DNA from: Methylococcales bacterium
GTDB lineage: Bacteria > Pseudomonadota > Gammaproteobacteria > Methylococcales > Methylomonadaceae
Reading direction: 5' to 3'
NCBI GenBank assembly: GCA_003584895.1
Contig: QVQF01000080.1
Span: 1 to 44,694, forward strand
DNA length: 44,694 bases
Part shown: positions 7,741 through 17,046 of the stretch, one piece after another
Numbering within the stretch: position 1 is the stretch's first letter
Layout of the letters: every line of letters begins with the position of its first letter
Made by a program: the position numbers and the translations under genes
The notes under the pieces: generated by a model
Seen by the model: only the letters and a program-made list of their open reading frames with translations
Databases searched by the model: none
What the model was told of the DNA's origin: nothing

Positions 7741-9208
7741 TTTTTTCCTGTGACAATGATGACTTTAAAGTGTTTTCTATGACTTCTCCGAAGGCTAATG
7801 TCGCTTCAATTAAAGCATCAATATCACTGATCGTAATCCGATGATTAACAATAGCTGCACGAATAGCCAGTTGACCATGCAGAGTGGTTGTCGAGGGCGC
7901 AACAATACCGGATTCTTGCAAAGCAATGACAATTTCTGCATTAATAAAATTAGGACTTAAACATCGATAACGAAAGCAAACTATATTGAGCTCAACAGGC
8001 GCTAAAAGTTCTAATTGTGGATTAAGTTCTATGCGTTGTTTTAAGTATTGGGCTAGAGCACAGGTATTTGAGATAACCTGCCCCAACTTTTCAGGGCCAT
8101 AGACTTTTATAGTAAACCACGTTTTAAGCGCCCTAAAGCCTCGTGATAGCTCAGGCCCTAAATCGCATGGCCACGGAGAACCTGCAGATAGCCCTCGCGT
8201 TTCTCGGCTTAAATACGCAGCTGGCGTAGAAAACGTATCTAGCTGTTGCTCGCCGTTTCTGACTAGAATAAATCCTGCATCATAAGGAACCTGCCCCCAT
8301 TTATGAAAATCGAAAGCGATAGAATCGGCACGTTCTATGCCTTGCAAACGCGGTGCAAGATCGGGTGCTAATATGGCCAAGGCACCGTAAGCACCATCAA
8401 CGTGAAACCAGAGATTCTCAAGTTGAGCAAGGTCTGCAATTGCGGGTAAAGGGTCAATAGCGCCCACATCAACCGTGCCTACAGTTGCCGCAATAAAGAA
8501 AGGTGTAAGTCCAGATTTTTTATCAGCACCAATAGATTTAGCTAAAGCAGCGACATCCATTTGGTAGTTTTCATTAATTGGAATCATACGCAAAGCATTA
8601 CTGCCAATACCCGCTATATCCATAGCCTGGGCAATACTGATATGAGCACTTTCCGAGGTATAAGCAACCAATTGTAGACCTGAATTAACTAAGCCTTCTT
8701 TTCGAATAGATTTTTCTAAGCAAGCAGTACGAGCAATCAGCACGCTAATTAGATTAGCCATAGAGGTGCCGGTCACAAATAGACCATTGGCTGTTTCTGG
8801 AAAAGAAAATAGCGATTTAATCCATTGCAGCAATTGTTTTTCAAGCTCAATAGGTGCTTGATCACGACCACCTACATTTGCATTCAAACCAGCAGCTAAC
8901 ATGTCTGCCAGCATTCCAACTGGTGTTCCACCGCCATGAACCCAGCCCATAAAACCTGGATGGGTATTCCCTACCGCATAAGGCAATATGGTTTTCATGA
9001 AAGTAGCATGTACCTCACCAAGATTACTAGGATCATTGGACAAGGGCTGTTGAAAAATCTCTCGCTGTTCGGATGATAAGCCTTGCCAAACGGGTTGCTC
9101 TCGTAATTGCTCAAGGTAATTAAACATATCATCTAGCATGTCGTGGCCTTGCTTACGAAAACTAGGCCAGTCGTCTGGATCTAATGTATTTTCAGATGTT
9201 TTAAGCAT
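7733..9208 (-). CDS. Group II PLP-dependent decarboxylase (aromatic amino acid decarboxylase family)
   Basis: A 491-residue cytoplasmic enzyme of the family containing aromatic-L-amino-acid, histidine and glutamate decarboxylases. Visible hallmarks are HPGFMGWVHGGG near the N-terminus, FVTGTSMANLISV for the PLP phosphate, a ring-stacking histidine in SAHIS (His189), the aspartate in FHVDGAYG (Asp271) and the Schiff-base lysine in FDFHKWGQVPYDAG (Lys303). Length is normal. The substrate cannot be read from sequence. It is the first gene of the three-gene cassette and starts 99 bp downstream of flgL in the same direction, so it may be read from the flg operon or from its own promoter in that gap. 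The gap contains a 12-bp palindrome (CTAAAATTTTAG, 9240-9251) but no clear sigma-54 site. Confidence 0.88.
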   Translation of the reverse strand: MLKTSENTLDPDDWPSFRKQGHDMLDDMFNYLEQLREQPVWQGLSSEQREIFQQPLSNDPSNLGEVHATFMKTILPYAVGNTHPGFMGWVHGGGTPVGMLADMLAAGLNANVGGRDQAPIELEKQLLQWIKSLFSFPETANGLFVTGTSMANLISVLIARTACLEKSIRKEGLVNSGLQLVAYTSESAHISIAQAMDIAGIGSNALRMIPINENYQMDVAALAKSIGADKKSGLTPFFIAATVGTVDVGAIDPLPAIADLAQLENLWFHVDGAYGALAILAPDLAPRLQGIERADSIAFDFHKWGQVPYDAGFILVRNGEQQLDTFSTPAAYLSRETRGLSAGSPWPCDLGPELSRGFRALKTWFTIKVYGPEKLGQVISNTCALAQYLKQRIELNPQLELLAPVELNIVCFRYRCLSPNFINAEIVIALQESGIVAPSTTTLHGQLAIRAAIVNHRITISDIDALIEATLAFGEVIENTLKSSLSQEKNE

Positions 9209-9307
9209 AGATTAACAGCATGTTTTTATCCAATTGAAGCTAAAATTTTAGTCCAAGCACATTATCATCTAAATAGCGTCTACCTCATCCTTTAATTGTG
9301 GTTCTCA

Positions 9308-10546
9308 TCAATTTATGTAATTAAATAAGGATAATTTATTTACTTGAGAATAGGCTTGTTGTGACGCTTGTAAGGCTACTGATTGAAGATTTAAGCTACT
9401 AATAGCTGCAGCTTCATCAACATTTTGTACTGATGATAAGGCTGTTTGCATATTGATTACAGCACCTGAGTTAATAGTGCTTTGCATCGTCAATGTATTT
9501 AATCGTCCACCAACGACCGCATTGATGGACAATATTTGGTTAGCTCCCTTAGTAATATCGCCTAAAGAAGCTTGTAGCAGGCTGGTGCTCGTTGTTGTAG
9601 CGACTGTTAAACCGGTGTTTGTTGTATCACCAGCTATAGCAATATCCGCTCCAGTCTTATTAGATAGCGTTATAGCCCCTGTAATAGGGTCTGAAATCGC
9701 AGTTACGCCAGTGCTGCCAGTTAATAAGTTAATGGCGGTAGCGACACTAGTGCCTTGAGTGACAGCATTAGCAATAGGCGGTATTGAAGCTAATTGTGAA
9801 GCAGGAGCTGCCATTGCAGGGATGGTAACCCCATTAATAGTAAAAGCATTGGTAGCCCCCAATACAGTTTGCGCGCTACCCTTAACAGGATTAGTGGTTA
9901 GAGTCGTAACAAATTGATTAATCGCTTCAAAAATATTATTAACCGATCCGGCTGTAGGCACTGTCGCAGGCGCAGGCCCAGTCGGTGCCCCGAAAACGCT
10001 ATTACCAGGATCGCCATCAGCAACTGAGGTATTGGTACCCACCTGAATGGTGCGCTGAGCTGAATTACCCGAGTAATCATAAGCACCTGGATTACTTGGA
10101 TCTTGGCTAAACGGCGGCGTGGTGCTTTTTGTTCCAGAAAATAAATATTCACCATTGACGTTTTGGGTATTGGCTACGCTGACCAATTGTTGATTCAATG
10201 ATTGTATTTGAGCAGCAATAGAGGCTTTATCATCTGCATTATTAGTGCCATTCATACCTTGAACACATAAGGCATTAATTTGATTTAATAAACCGCTGGC
10301 ACTTTGCAAACTCGAATTTTCCATAGACAGGCGTTGCGTAGCAGCATCATTATTCGTTTGATATTGTTGCGTCTGGCTAATGCTCTGCGTTAAATTATTA
10401 ATATTAACGGTAGCAGCGGGTCCATCAGAAGGCTGTAAGGTTTTTATACCTGTAGAGACTTCGGTCTGAGTTTGTTGTAACTCTGACTCCTGACTAATAA
10501 TGGAACTAACCGCGGTTTGTTGACCCCATGACGATGAAATTCTCAT
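9308..10546 (-). CDS. flgL: Hook-filament junction protein FlgL
   Basis: FlgL (HAP3) is the second junction protein between hook and filament. The N-terminus (MRISSSWGQQTAVSSIISQESELQQTQ, shown here only in part by its role) has the flagellin-like heptad pattern, with ISTG-type STGIKTLQPSDGPAA and NGEYLFSGTK. The C-terminal helix ends in ALQASQQAYSQVNKLSLFNYI. At 412 residues it is longer than the enteric protein. The extra length includes a flagellin IN-motif-like domain at about residues 233-315 (AFTINGVTI, ITLSNKTGADIAIAGDTTNTGL). It follows flgK by 7 bp and is the last recognised structural gene of the flg operon. Confidence 0.93.
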   Translation of the reverse strand: MRISSSWGQQTAVSSIISQESELQQTQTEVSTGIKTLQPSDGPAATVNINNLTQSISQTQQYQTNNDAATQRLSMENSSLQSASGLLNQINALCVQGMNGTNNADDKASIAAQIQSLNQQLVSVANTQNVNGEYLFSGTKSTTPPFSQDPSNPGAYDYSGNSAQRTIQVGTNTSVADGDPGNSVFGAPTGPAPATVPTAGSVNNIFEAINQFVTTLTTNPVKGSAQTVLGATNAFTINGVTIPAMAAPASQLASIPPIANAVTQGTSVATAINLLTGSTGVTAISDPITGAITLSNKTGADIAIAGDTTNTGLTVATTTSTSLLQASLGDITKGANQILSINAVVGGRLNTLTMQSTINSGAVINMQTALSSVQNVDEAAAISSLNLQSVALQASQQAYSQVNKLSLFNYIN

Positions 10547-10553
10547 AATACCC

Positions 10554-12521
10554 CTACTGGAGGGCTCCTATCAAAGTAGTAAATAAGGATTGAGCAACAG
10601 AAATTGCTTTAGAAGAAGCCTGATAAGCTTGTTGGTATTTAATTAAGTTAGCCGCTTCTTCATCTAAGTTAACGCCAGATAAATTTTGTTGGGTAGCGGT
10701 GGCTTGAGCTAATGCCGCTTGTTGAGCGGTACTATTAAGGCTTGCTGATTGAGTTACGTTACCCACATTAGTGATTAATTGGGTATAGGCACCATTAAAT
10801 GATACGGTACCGCCTAGTAAGGCTGGATTATTGCCCAACTTAGCCATGGCTAATGCATTACTGTTATCACCTAAGTTGACGGTTAATGCTGGAGAAATAC
10901 CTAATACAAAGCCTCCTACTGCTGAAAATAAAGTACCCGCTAATGGAGTAGTACCTGTCGATAAACCGGTATCGCTTATATCACCAGTGATAGTGATAGG
11001 GTTTATAGATGAACTGGTGTTGGTTATCGTTACAGAACCTCCAATTCCGGAAGCAATGATAGTAGCCGGACTTGTAATTCCTGCAGACGTAAGATTATAG
11101 GCCGTTATAGCAGTATTAATAGCGGCGGCTACAGCCGTAGCTTGTGTTGCTGAGCTTGTTCCGCCGGTAACAGCACCGATATTAACACCGTTAATCTGGA
11201 ATACATTGGCGGCTTTACTATAGCCATTCGTTGCCGCAGCAGCAACCAGCGTAGGATCAGTCATCACCGTACTCATATTTTGAGCGGCATTAAAAGTAGG
11301 TCTAATAAGATAGCTATCACCACCACCTATAGCACTCACATTAATATCGAAGCCTGGACCTGTTATGACACCAGCATTAGCCGTTGGGTGAGTGACTACC
11401 CCATTGCTTAATTGAGTTAAGGTGTAAGTACCAGCGTTGTTACTTAACTGATAATCGCTGGATTGTAATTGCCCTACATTAGTAGGATCATAATTCGTAG
11501 TAATACTGCCGGTATTAGTGGTATCAGCAATGACGGTAGGTGAACCTAAATTAAACATGGCCGTTCCCGCATTGCCATTTAGATCATAGCCAGCCGCTTG
11601 TTGAGTATTCATTTGCTGAGCAAAGCCGACAGCAACCAGTCCTAATTGTTGTTGAGAGGTATTAAGTACTTGGGTCTGAAAATTAAGTGTACCGGCTAAT
11701 GTGCCACCCGTAATTTGTTGACTGATATCCTGTCCATTTAGCAGCACTGTGCTATTAGACGGGTTGGTGCTAGCAGCGCCTACCGATAACTGAGCAACAT
11801 TGCTACCCGACACCAAGGTTTGTCCACTACCTATCATTACATTGATAGAGCCATTGGCCTGTGTGATAGTAGAAACATTAGCTTGCTGTGCAATTTTCGC
11901 CACCAACGCATCGCGTTGATCCAATAAGGTATTAGGAGCTTGTCCATTCGTTGAACTATTAGTTGCTGCAACTATTTGGGTATTTAGGGCAGCAATACTG
12001 GTGGCGTAAGCGTTTATATTACTGACACTGGCTAGTACTTGACCATTAGTTTGGGTATTTAAGGTAGTAAGTTGACTCGATAGCGAGTTAATTTGTTGAG
12101 TTACAGATCCCGCAGCTGACAGTAGTGCCTGTCTTGCAGATAATGATGTAGGGTCATTAGCAACACCTGTCGTTGCTGAAGAAAAATTACTAAGTACACC
12201 TGACAAACCAGTCGTATTGTCAGACAACGTCTGATCTACTCCGAACGCTAGTGTAGATAAAGTATTAGCTTGCGCATAAGCAGAAGTCGTAGACGTTACT
12301 TGTTGGGTTGCGAACTGATTATAACTACGAGTAACCGTGGCAGTGTTTACCCCTTGACCTACGTAGCCGCCATTACTGGCTATGGCCGGAGCTGTGCTCA
12401 GGTTAACGCTTTCAGTGTTATAACCTACGGTATTGGCATTGGCAATATTATTACTAGTGGCATTTAAGGCACTTTGAGCCGCCATCAGGCCAGATAATGA
12501 GGTTCCTATTAAACTACTCAT
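10554..12521 (-). CDS. flgK: Hook-filament junction protein FlgK
   Basis: FlgK (HAP1) is the first junction protein. The start has the rod/hook-family signature (SALNATSNNIANANTVGYNT), and the C-terminal helix (VNLDEEAANLIKYQQAYQASSKAI) is the usual FlgK ending. DPTSLSARQALLS and LLDQRDALVAKIAQQANV are also typical. It is 655 residues, about a hundred more than the enteric protein. Part of the surplus is a flagellin IN-motif-like domain at about 438-522 (FQINGVNIGAVTGGTSSATQ), matching one in FlgL. It lies 57 bp after flgJ and 7 bp before flgL. Confidence 0.95.
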   Translation of the reverse strand: MSSLIGTSLSGLMAAQSALNATSNNIANANTVGYNTESVNLSTAPAIASNGGYVGQGVNTATVTRSYNQFATQQVTSTTSAYAQANTLSTLAFGVDQTLSDNTTGLSGVLSNFSSATTGVANDPTSLSARQALLSAAGSVTQQINSLSSQLTTLNTQTNGQVLASVSNINAYATSIAALNTQIVAATNSSTNGQAPNTLLDQRDALVAKIAQQANVSTITQANGSINVMIGSGQTLVSGSNVAQLSVGAASTNPSNSTVLLNGQDISQQITGGTLAGTLNFQTQVLNTSQQQLGLVAVGFAQQMNTQQAAGYDLNGNAGTAMFNLGSPTVIADTTNTGSITTNYDPTNVGQLQSSDYQLSNNAGTYTLTQLSNGVVTHPTANAGVITGPGFDINVSAIGGGDSYLIRPTFNAAQNMSTVMTDPTLVAAAATNGYSKAANVFQINGVNIGAVTGGTSSATQATAVAAAINTAITAYNLTSAGITSPATIIASGIGGSVTITNTSSSINPITITGDISDTGLSTGTTPLAGTLFSAVGGFVLGISPALTVNLGDNSNALAMAKLGNNPALLGGTVSFNGAYTQLITNVGNVTQSASLNSTAQQAALAQATATQQNLSGVNLDEEAANLIKYQQAYQASSKAISVAQSLFTTLIGALQ

Positions 12522-12578
12522 GGCAAGTCCTATATTCAGTTATGAATGCAATAAAGCAAGTCATTTTAAGGTCACGCA

Positions 12579-13616
12579 TTAGTGTAGTGCCACTATGCTG
12601 TTTGGATCAAAGCCTGCCAAATTATTACGATAAATAGCCATAATTTTATTGGCATAATTAGGATCAGTTGCATAACCTGCTTGTTGTAATTCTTGTAAGT
12701 AGCGCTCACCATTATTTACCTGTTTTAAGGCATCGCCATAACGTGGATTGGTTTTTATAAAATCGACATAATCAGCAAAACTTTCTTTAAATGAGCTGTA
12801 CGCTCTAAATCCTGAGTTTACTTTTTTGGCGATACCTTGATCAAATTCCAAAGCAGATACTTGCGCCTGTTTGCCAGTCCATGATTTATCAGCTTTAATG
12901 TTAAATAAATTAAAACTAGTGCTTCCGTTACTATTTTTTATTAATGAACGTCCCCAACCAGTCTCTAAAGCGGCTTGAGCTAAGATAACTTTAGGATCAA
13001 TACCCAATTCTTTGGCCGCTTGTGTAGCATGAGGCAGTAACTGGCGGATAAAATCATCTGTTGATGAGGATTTAGTATTATTATTCTTAAAGGGAATTTC
13101 CGTCATATCAGACAACGGCTCACTATCATTAATATAGCTATTAATAATAGTTTGACTGCCTTCAGTATCGGTATTAATCCAACTATCTATTTTATTGCTC
13201 TGTAGTTTAGCCGTATTACCGGCAATACCAGAGGAGCTTGCTATAGCTGATGCAGAGCCTCCTAGGGCCTGATTATTGGCAGGTCTATTAAAAGACCCTT
13301 CGGCATTTTGCGCTGCGCTCTTAGGACTTAGTTGTTTAACAATTAAATCGGCAAGACCTACGCCAGGATCTCCTGATAAATGTACCGCTAATTGCTGATC
13401 ATACATTTCGTTATAAGAGTCACTCTCTTGACTGTCTAAGAGACCCTCTGATAATTTACCCGCACGCATACTCTTTAGAATATTATTTAAAAAAAGTGCT
13501 TCAAACTGTTTGGCGACGGCTTTTAATGCTTCAGGAGAATCTTTCTTAGCTTCTGCTTTTAAGCCAGCTAAAGCATTAAAGTCGGTGTAAACATCGGCGG
13601 CCTGTACGTTTGACAT
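12579..13616 (-). CDS. flgJ: Rod assembly protein and peptidoglycan hydrolase FlgJ
   Basis: A two-domain FlgJ of 345 residues. The N-terminal rod-scaffold domain (about 1-100) contains EALFLNNILKSMRAG and the SGDPGVGLADLIV segment. A polar linker of about 85 residues, rich in Ser, Asn and Thr, follows. The C-terminal glucosaminidase domain (about 186-345) has the putative catalytic glutamate in QAALETGWG (Glu218), FNLFNIKA, and YATDPNYANKIMAIY. It opens the peptidoglycan so that the rod can pass. It lies 3 bp after flgI in the operon. Confidence 0.95.
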   Translation of the reverse strand: MSNVQAADVYTDFNALAGLKAEAKKDSPEALKAVAKQFEALFLNNILKSMRAGKLSEGLLDSQESDSYNEMYDQQLAVHLSGDPGVGLADLIVKQLSPKSAAQNAEGSFNRPANNQALGGSASAIASSSGIAGNTAKLQSNKIDSWINTDTEGSQTIINSYINDSEPLSDMTEIPFKNNNTKSSSTDDFIRQLLPHATQAAKELGIDPKVILAQAALETGWGRSLIKNSNGSTSFNLFNIKADKSWTGKQAQVSALEFDQGIAKKVNSGFRAYSSFKESFADYVDFIKTNPRYGDALKQVNNGERYLQELQQAGYATDPNYANKIMAIYRNNLAGFDPNSIVALH

Positions 13617-13619
13617 GAC

Positions 13620-14723
13620 TTAGATCACCATTAATTCGGCACGTAACGCGCCTGCTGATTTTAGTGCTTCAAGAATCGCCACTAAATCACTAGGCGATGC
13701 TCCTACATTATTAACCGCTTGAACAATTTCATCCAAAGAAACTCCAGGGTTAAAAACAAACATACGATTTTTTTCTTCGCTAACTTGTACATTAGATTTA
13801 TTGGTAACCGCTGTTGAACCATTAGATAAAGCACCAGGCTGACTGACTTGTTTATTTTCACTAATAGCCACGGTTAGGCTGCCATGAGATACCGCTGCAG
13901 GTTGAACTCTCACTTTGCCATTAATGACGACGGTACCGGTGCGTGAGTTAACAATAATCCGTGCTGGCGCATCATCGGGAGCAACCACAATATTTTCGAC
14001 GATGGAAACAAACGATACTTTTTGTCCAGCATCAATCGGCGATCTAACGCTCACCGAAGTTGCGTCAATAGGCTTTGCTGTATCAGCACCTAGAAAATTA
14101 TTAATCGCCTCGGCCATACGATTAGCGGTAGTGAAATCGGAGGTATTTAAATTTAACGTTAAAGAACTACCTTTAGAAAAAGGCGTGCTCACAGTACGTT
14201 CTACGGTGGCACCATTAGGAATCCGACCTACACTAGGGTTATTCACAGTAATATTAGAACCATCTTTACCTGAGGCACTCAAACCATTCACAATTAAGCT
14301 ACCTTGAGCTACGGCATACACCTGTCCATCAGCACCTTTTAAAGGACTCATTAGCAAGGTTCCACCTCTTAAGCTTTTAGCATCACCGATAGAAGAAACT
14401 GTGACATCAATCGCTTGACCAGGCTTTGCAAAAGCAGGTAGATCGGCTTGAATAGCAACAGCCGCGATATTTTTAGCATTAGGATTTTGTCCGGGCGGTA
14501 AAGTCAAACCAAAACGACCGATCATACTGCGTAAGGTTTGTCCGGTAAATGCGGTTTTATCACCGGTCATGACCAGTCCTACGACTAAACCATAACCGAC
14601 TAATTGGTTAGGCCGAACCCCTTCAATAGAAGCAATATCTTTAATGCGCTCAGCATAAGCAGCAGTATTAAAAAACAGGGTACTCATAAAGAGTAGTGCT
14701 AAATAGTTACGATTTGAGTTCAC
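13620..14723 (-). CDS. flgI: Flagellar P-ring protein FlgI
   Basis: FlgI forms the periplasmic P ring, a bushing in the peptidoglycan layer. The 367-residue precursor has a Sec signal peptide ending near TAAYA (residues 20-24). The conserved start of the mature protein follows ([20 protein letters not shown]). Typical segments are [40 protein letters not shown] and the C-terminal [24 protein letters not shown]. It lies between flgH (15 bp) and flgJ (3 bp). Confidence 0.97.
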   Translation of the reverse strand: MNSNRNYLALLFMSTLFFNTAAYAERIKDIASIEGVRPNQLVGYGLVVGLVMTGDKTAFTGQTLRSMIGRFGLTLPPGQNPNAKNIAAVAIQADLPAFAKPGQAIDVTVSSIGDAKSLRGGTLLMSPLKGADGQVYAVAQGSLIVNGLSASGKDGSNITVNNPSVGRIPNGATVERTVSTPFSKGSSLTLNLNTSDFTTANRMAEAINNFLGADTAKPIDATSVSVRSPIDAGQKVSFVSIVENIVVAPDDAPARIIVNSRTGTVVINGKVRVQPAAVSHGSLTVAISENKQVSQPGALSNGSTAVTNKSNVQVSEEKNRMFVFNPGVSLDEIVQAVNNVGASPSDLVAILEALKSAGALRAELMVI

Positions 14724-14738
14724 GATAAATTCCTAGAG

Positions 14739-15413
14739 TTAAAAGGGGATCCAAGCACTATTCAAAATTCTTGATAACCAACCCATTTTACTGGCATCGG
14801 CCATAGAGCCATTACCCGTATACATAATAGTAGCGTCCGCCACTTTATCTGAAGACACGGTATTAGAAGGATCTATATCGATAGGTCTAACTATGCCAGA
14901 TAAGCGCACATATTCATCACCTTGGTTTAAAGTGACGCGTTTTTCACCACGCACTTTTAAATCACCATTAGGGAGTAATTCAATGACGGTAACAGAAATA
15001 TTACCTGTCAAACTATTACTTTGATCAGCTTTACCAGTCCCCGTAAATTTATTATCTGAAGCCACGGTGGTTTTAAGATCACTGCCTGTCATCGTTGATA
15101 CAGCCATACCGTATAATGAAGGGGCAGTAAATGACATGGAGTTTTGCTTTTCTTGACTAAGGTCTGCTGCTTTATTAGCTTGGGTGGCTTCATTAAAAAT
15201 AATGCTCAGTACGTCACCGACCCGCCTAGCTTTATTATCTTCAAATAAACGCATATCGTAACCCGCTTGATAGATAGAGCCGCTATTTTGTACCGGCGGG
15301 ATTAAGCTCGCAGGCTGTACCGGCGCAAAGTCTGGGTCTTTAGTGGGTATTGGCGTGCAAGCAACCATCATTAAAACTATTATGCCAACAAAGCTGAATT
15401 TAGGCGTCATCAT
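14739..15413 (-). CDS. flgH: Flagellar L-ring lipoprotein FlgH
   Basis: FlgH forms the outer-membrane L ring. The 224-residue precursor starts with a hydrophobic signal ending in a lipobox-like MVAC, so Cys19 would be lipidated; the residue at -3 is Met rather than Leu. Conserved segments are SIYQAGYDMRLFEDNKARRVGDVLSIIFNE, NGDLKVRGEK and VRLSGIVRPIDID, followed by the typical C-terminal glycine- and tryptophan-containing end (MGWLSRILNSAWIPF). It lies 10 bp after flgG and 15 bp before flgI. Two adjacent ATG codons make the exact start ambiguous by one codon. Confidence 0.96.
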   Translation of the reverse strand: MMTPKFSFVGIIVLMMVACTPIPTKDPDFAPVQPASLIPPVQNSGSIYQAGYDMRLFEDNKARRVGDVLSIIFNEATQANKAADLSQEKQNSMSFTAPSLYGMAVSTMTGSDLKTTVASDNKFTGTGKADQSNSLTGNISVTVIELLPNGDLKVRGEKRVTLNQGDEYVRLSGIVRPIDIDPSNTVSSDKVADATIMYTGNGSMADASKMGWLSRILNSAWIPF

Positions 15414-15423
15414 TACGTCATCC

Positions 15424-16212
15424 TCAGAGGTTTTGAGTGACGAATGACAGCATTTGATCGGCAGTCGAAATAGCTTTTGAATTCATTTCATAAGCACGTT
15501 GTGCTTCAATCATATTCACTAACTCTTCCACCACATTGACGTTAGAAGTTTCTAATGAGCCTTGGGTTAAGGTACCAAATTCAGCCTGACCTGCAACCCC
15601 TATTATGGGTGCGCCACTAGAGCCTGTAGCCTTGAACAGATTGTCGCCTACAGCCTGTAAGCCAGTAGGATTAATAAAGTCAGCTAGTTCAATTTGTCCT
15701 AAGGTGGTGGGGGTCGGCGTACCTGGCATTTGCGCCGATACCGTACCATCGGTACCGATAGTCACGCTCAAAGCTCCTGGCGGTATGGTAATAGCTGGCG
15801 ATACCGTTAAGCCACTAGAAGTAACTAATTGCCCAGTTGAATCTAAGGTTAATGAACCATCTCGGGTATAACTGATATCTCCATTAGGCATATTGATTTG
15901 TAAAAAGCCACGACCATTAATAGCGACATCCATGGTGTTACCCGTTTGCTGAACATTACCTTGAGAAAAGACTTTCTCAGTAGAAACTGTTCTAACCCCG
16001 GTTCCAACGGCCGTTCCGGTCGGCGACTGGGTGTTTTGGGTGTTCTGTCCGCCCACTTGGCGAATATTTTGATACATTAAATCATCAAACATAGCTCGGT
16101 CTTTTTTAAAGCCCGTGGTATTAACGTTGGCCAAGTTATTAGCAATAACGGCCATACGTGTTTGTTGAGCGTCTAGTCCGGTTTTGGCAACCCATAATGC
16201 GCGTTCTGTCAT
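15424..16212 (-). CDS. flgG: Distal rod protein FlgG
   Basis: FlgG makes the distal rod. At 262 residues the length is standard. The N-terminal helix has WVAKTGLDAQQTRMAVIANN and NLANVNTTGFKKDRA, the middle has VFSQGNVQQTGNTMDVAINGRGF, and the C-terminus has LETSNVNVVEELVNMIEAQRAYEMNSKAI, all typical. It is separated from flgF by 61 bp, which hold a short repeat (GCCT-TTCC-AGGC) without an obvious function, and from flgH by 10 bp. Confidence 0.97.
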   Translation of the reverse strand: MTERALWVAKTGLDAQQTRMAVIANNLANVNTTGFKKDRAMFDDLMYQNIRQVGGQNTQNTQSPTGTAVGTGVRTVSTEKVFSQGNVQQTGNTMDVAINGRGFLQINMPNGDISYTRDGSLTLDSTGQLVTSSGLTVSPAITIPPGALSVTIGTDGTVSAQMPGTPTPTTLGQIELADFINPTGLQAVGDNLFKATGSSGAPIIGVAGQAEFGTLTQGSLETSNVNVVEELVNMIEAQRAYEMNSKAISTADQMLSFVTQNL

Positions 16213-16273
16213 GATAAACTCCTCAGTGTCAACTTTTTGCCTTTCCAGGCCTCATTGATATTAAACGCAAAAC

Positions 16274-17017
16274 TTATGCCAGTTGCATCAATTTTGAGCT
16301 AGCTGCTGAATTATCGCTGACAGTCTTCATCACTTTAGATTGCAATTCAAAATTTCTGGCTAGATCAATCATTTCTGTCATTGCTGAAAAACCCTTAACG
16401 TTACTACCCTCTAAAACACCATGAGCCAAATTAACGTCAGCACTGGCAGTTAGTGGCTGATCATTTTTAGGGTGTAACAAACCGTCACCCAATTTTTGCA
16501 TATCGGCCATATCTGGATTAACCAATTTAATTCTATCTAAAACTTGTAAAGTGGTTGAGTTACCAGAGCCTAAAGGAATAATAGTAATAGTGCCATCACT
16601 ACCAATCGTTAAACTTTCTGAAGGTGGGACAGTAATAGGTCCAGCTTGCCCTATGACTTGCAAGCCCGTTCCAGTTTGCAACAAGCCTTCTGGGGTAATA
16701 CGCAAATCGCCGGCTCGCGTATAGGCTTCTTTACCATCTTCTCCCTGTACAGCAATTAAACCTTTGCCATCAATGGCGACATCTAAATTACGCCCTGTAG
16801 TTTGAGTAGTGCCCGTTGAAAAATCCGTACCTGGCTTTTCAGTCATGGCATAAACACGAGTAGGAAGCCCTGCCCCCGTTACAGGCCTATTACGAAACCA
16901 CTCCAAATCAGATTTGAAACCAGTGGTTTGCATATTCGCCAAATTATTGGCATTTGAGTTTTGTGCCAACAACGATTGTTTGGCACCACTCATAGCAATA
17001 TATAGGGCTCTATCCAT
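16274..17017 (-). CDS. flgF: Proximal rod protein FlgF
   Basis: A 247-residue rod protein of the FlgF type. The start MDRALYIAMSGAKQSLLAQN with NANNLANMQTTGFKSDLEWFR is diagnostic, and GRNLDVAIDGKGLIAVQ and VLEGSNVKGFSAMTEMIDLARNFELQSKVM follow the family pattern. It lies between flgE (29 bp) and flgG (61 bp). Its role as a rod subunit is inferred from family membership. Confidence 0.96.
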   Translation of the reverse strand: MDRALYIAMSGAKQSLLAQNSNANNLANMQTTGFKSDLEWFRNRPVTGAGLPTRVYAMTEKPGTDFSTGTTQTTGRNLDVAIDGKGLIAVQGEDGKEAYTRAGDLRITPEGLLQTGTGLQVIGQAGPITVPPSESLTIGSDGTITIIPLGSGNSTTLQVLDRIKLVNPDMADMQKLGDGLLHPKNDQPLTASADVNLAHGVLEGSNVKGFSAMTEMIDLARNFELQSKVMKTVSDNSAASSKLMQLA

Positions 17018-17046
17018 AACGGCTCTCCTACTCTAGTAGTAACTAA

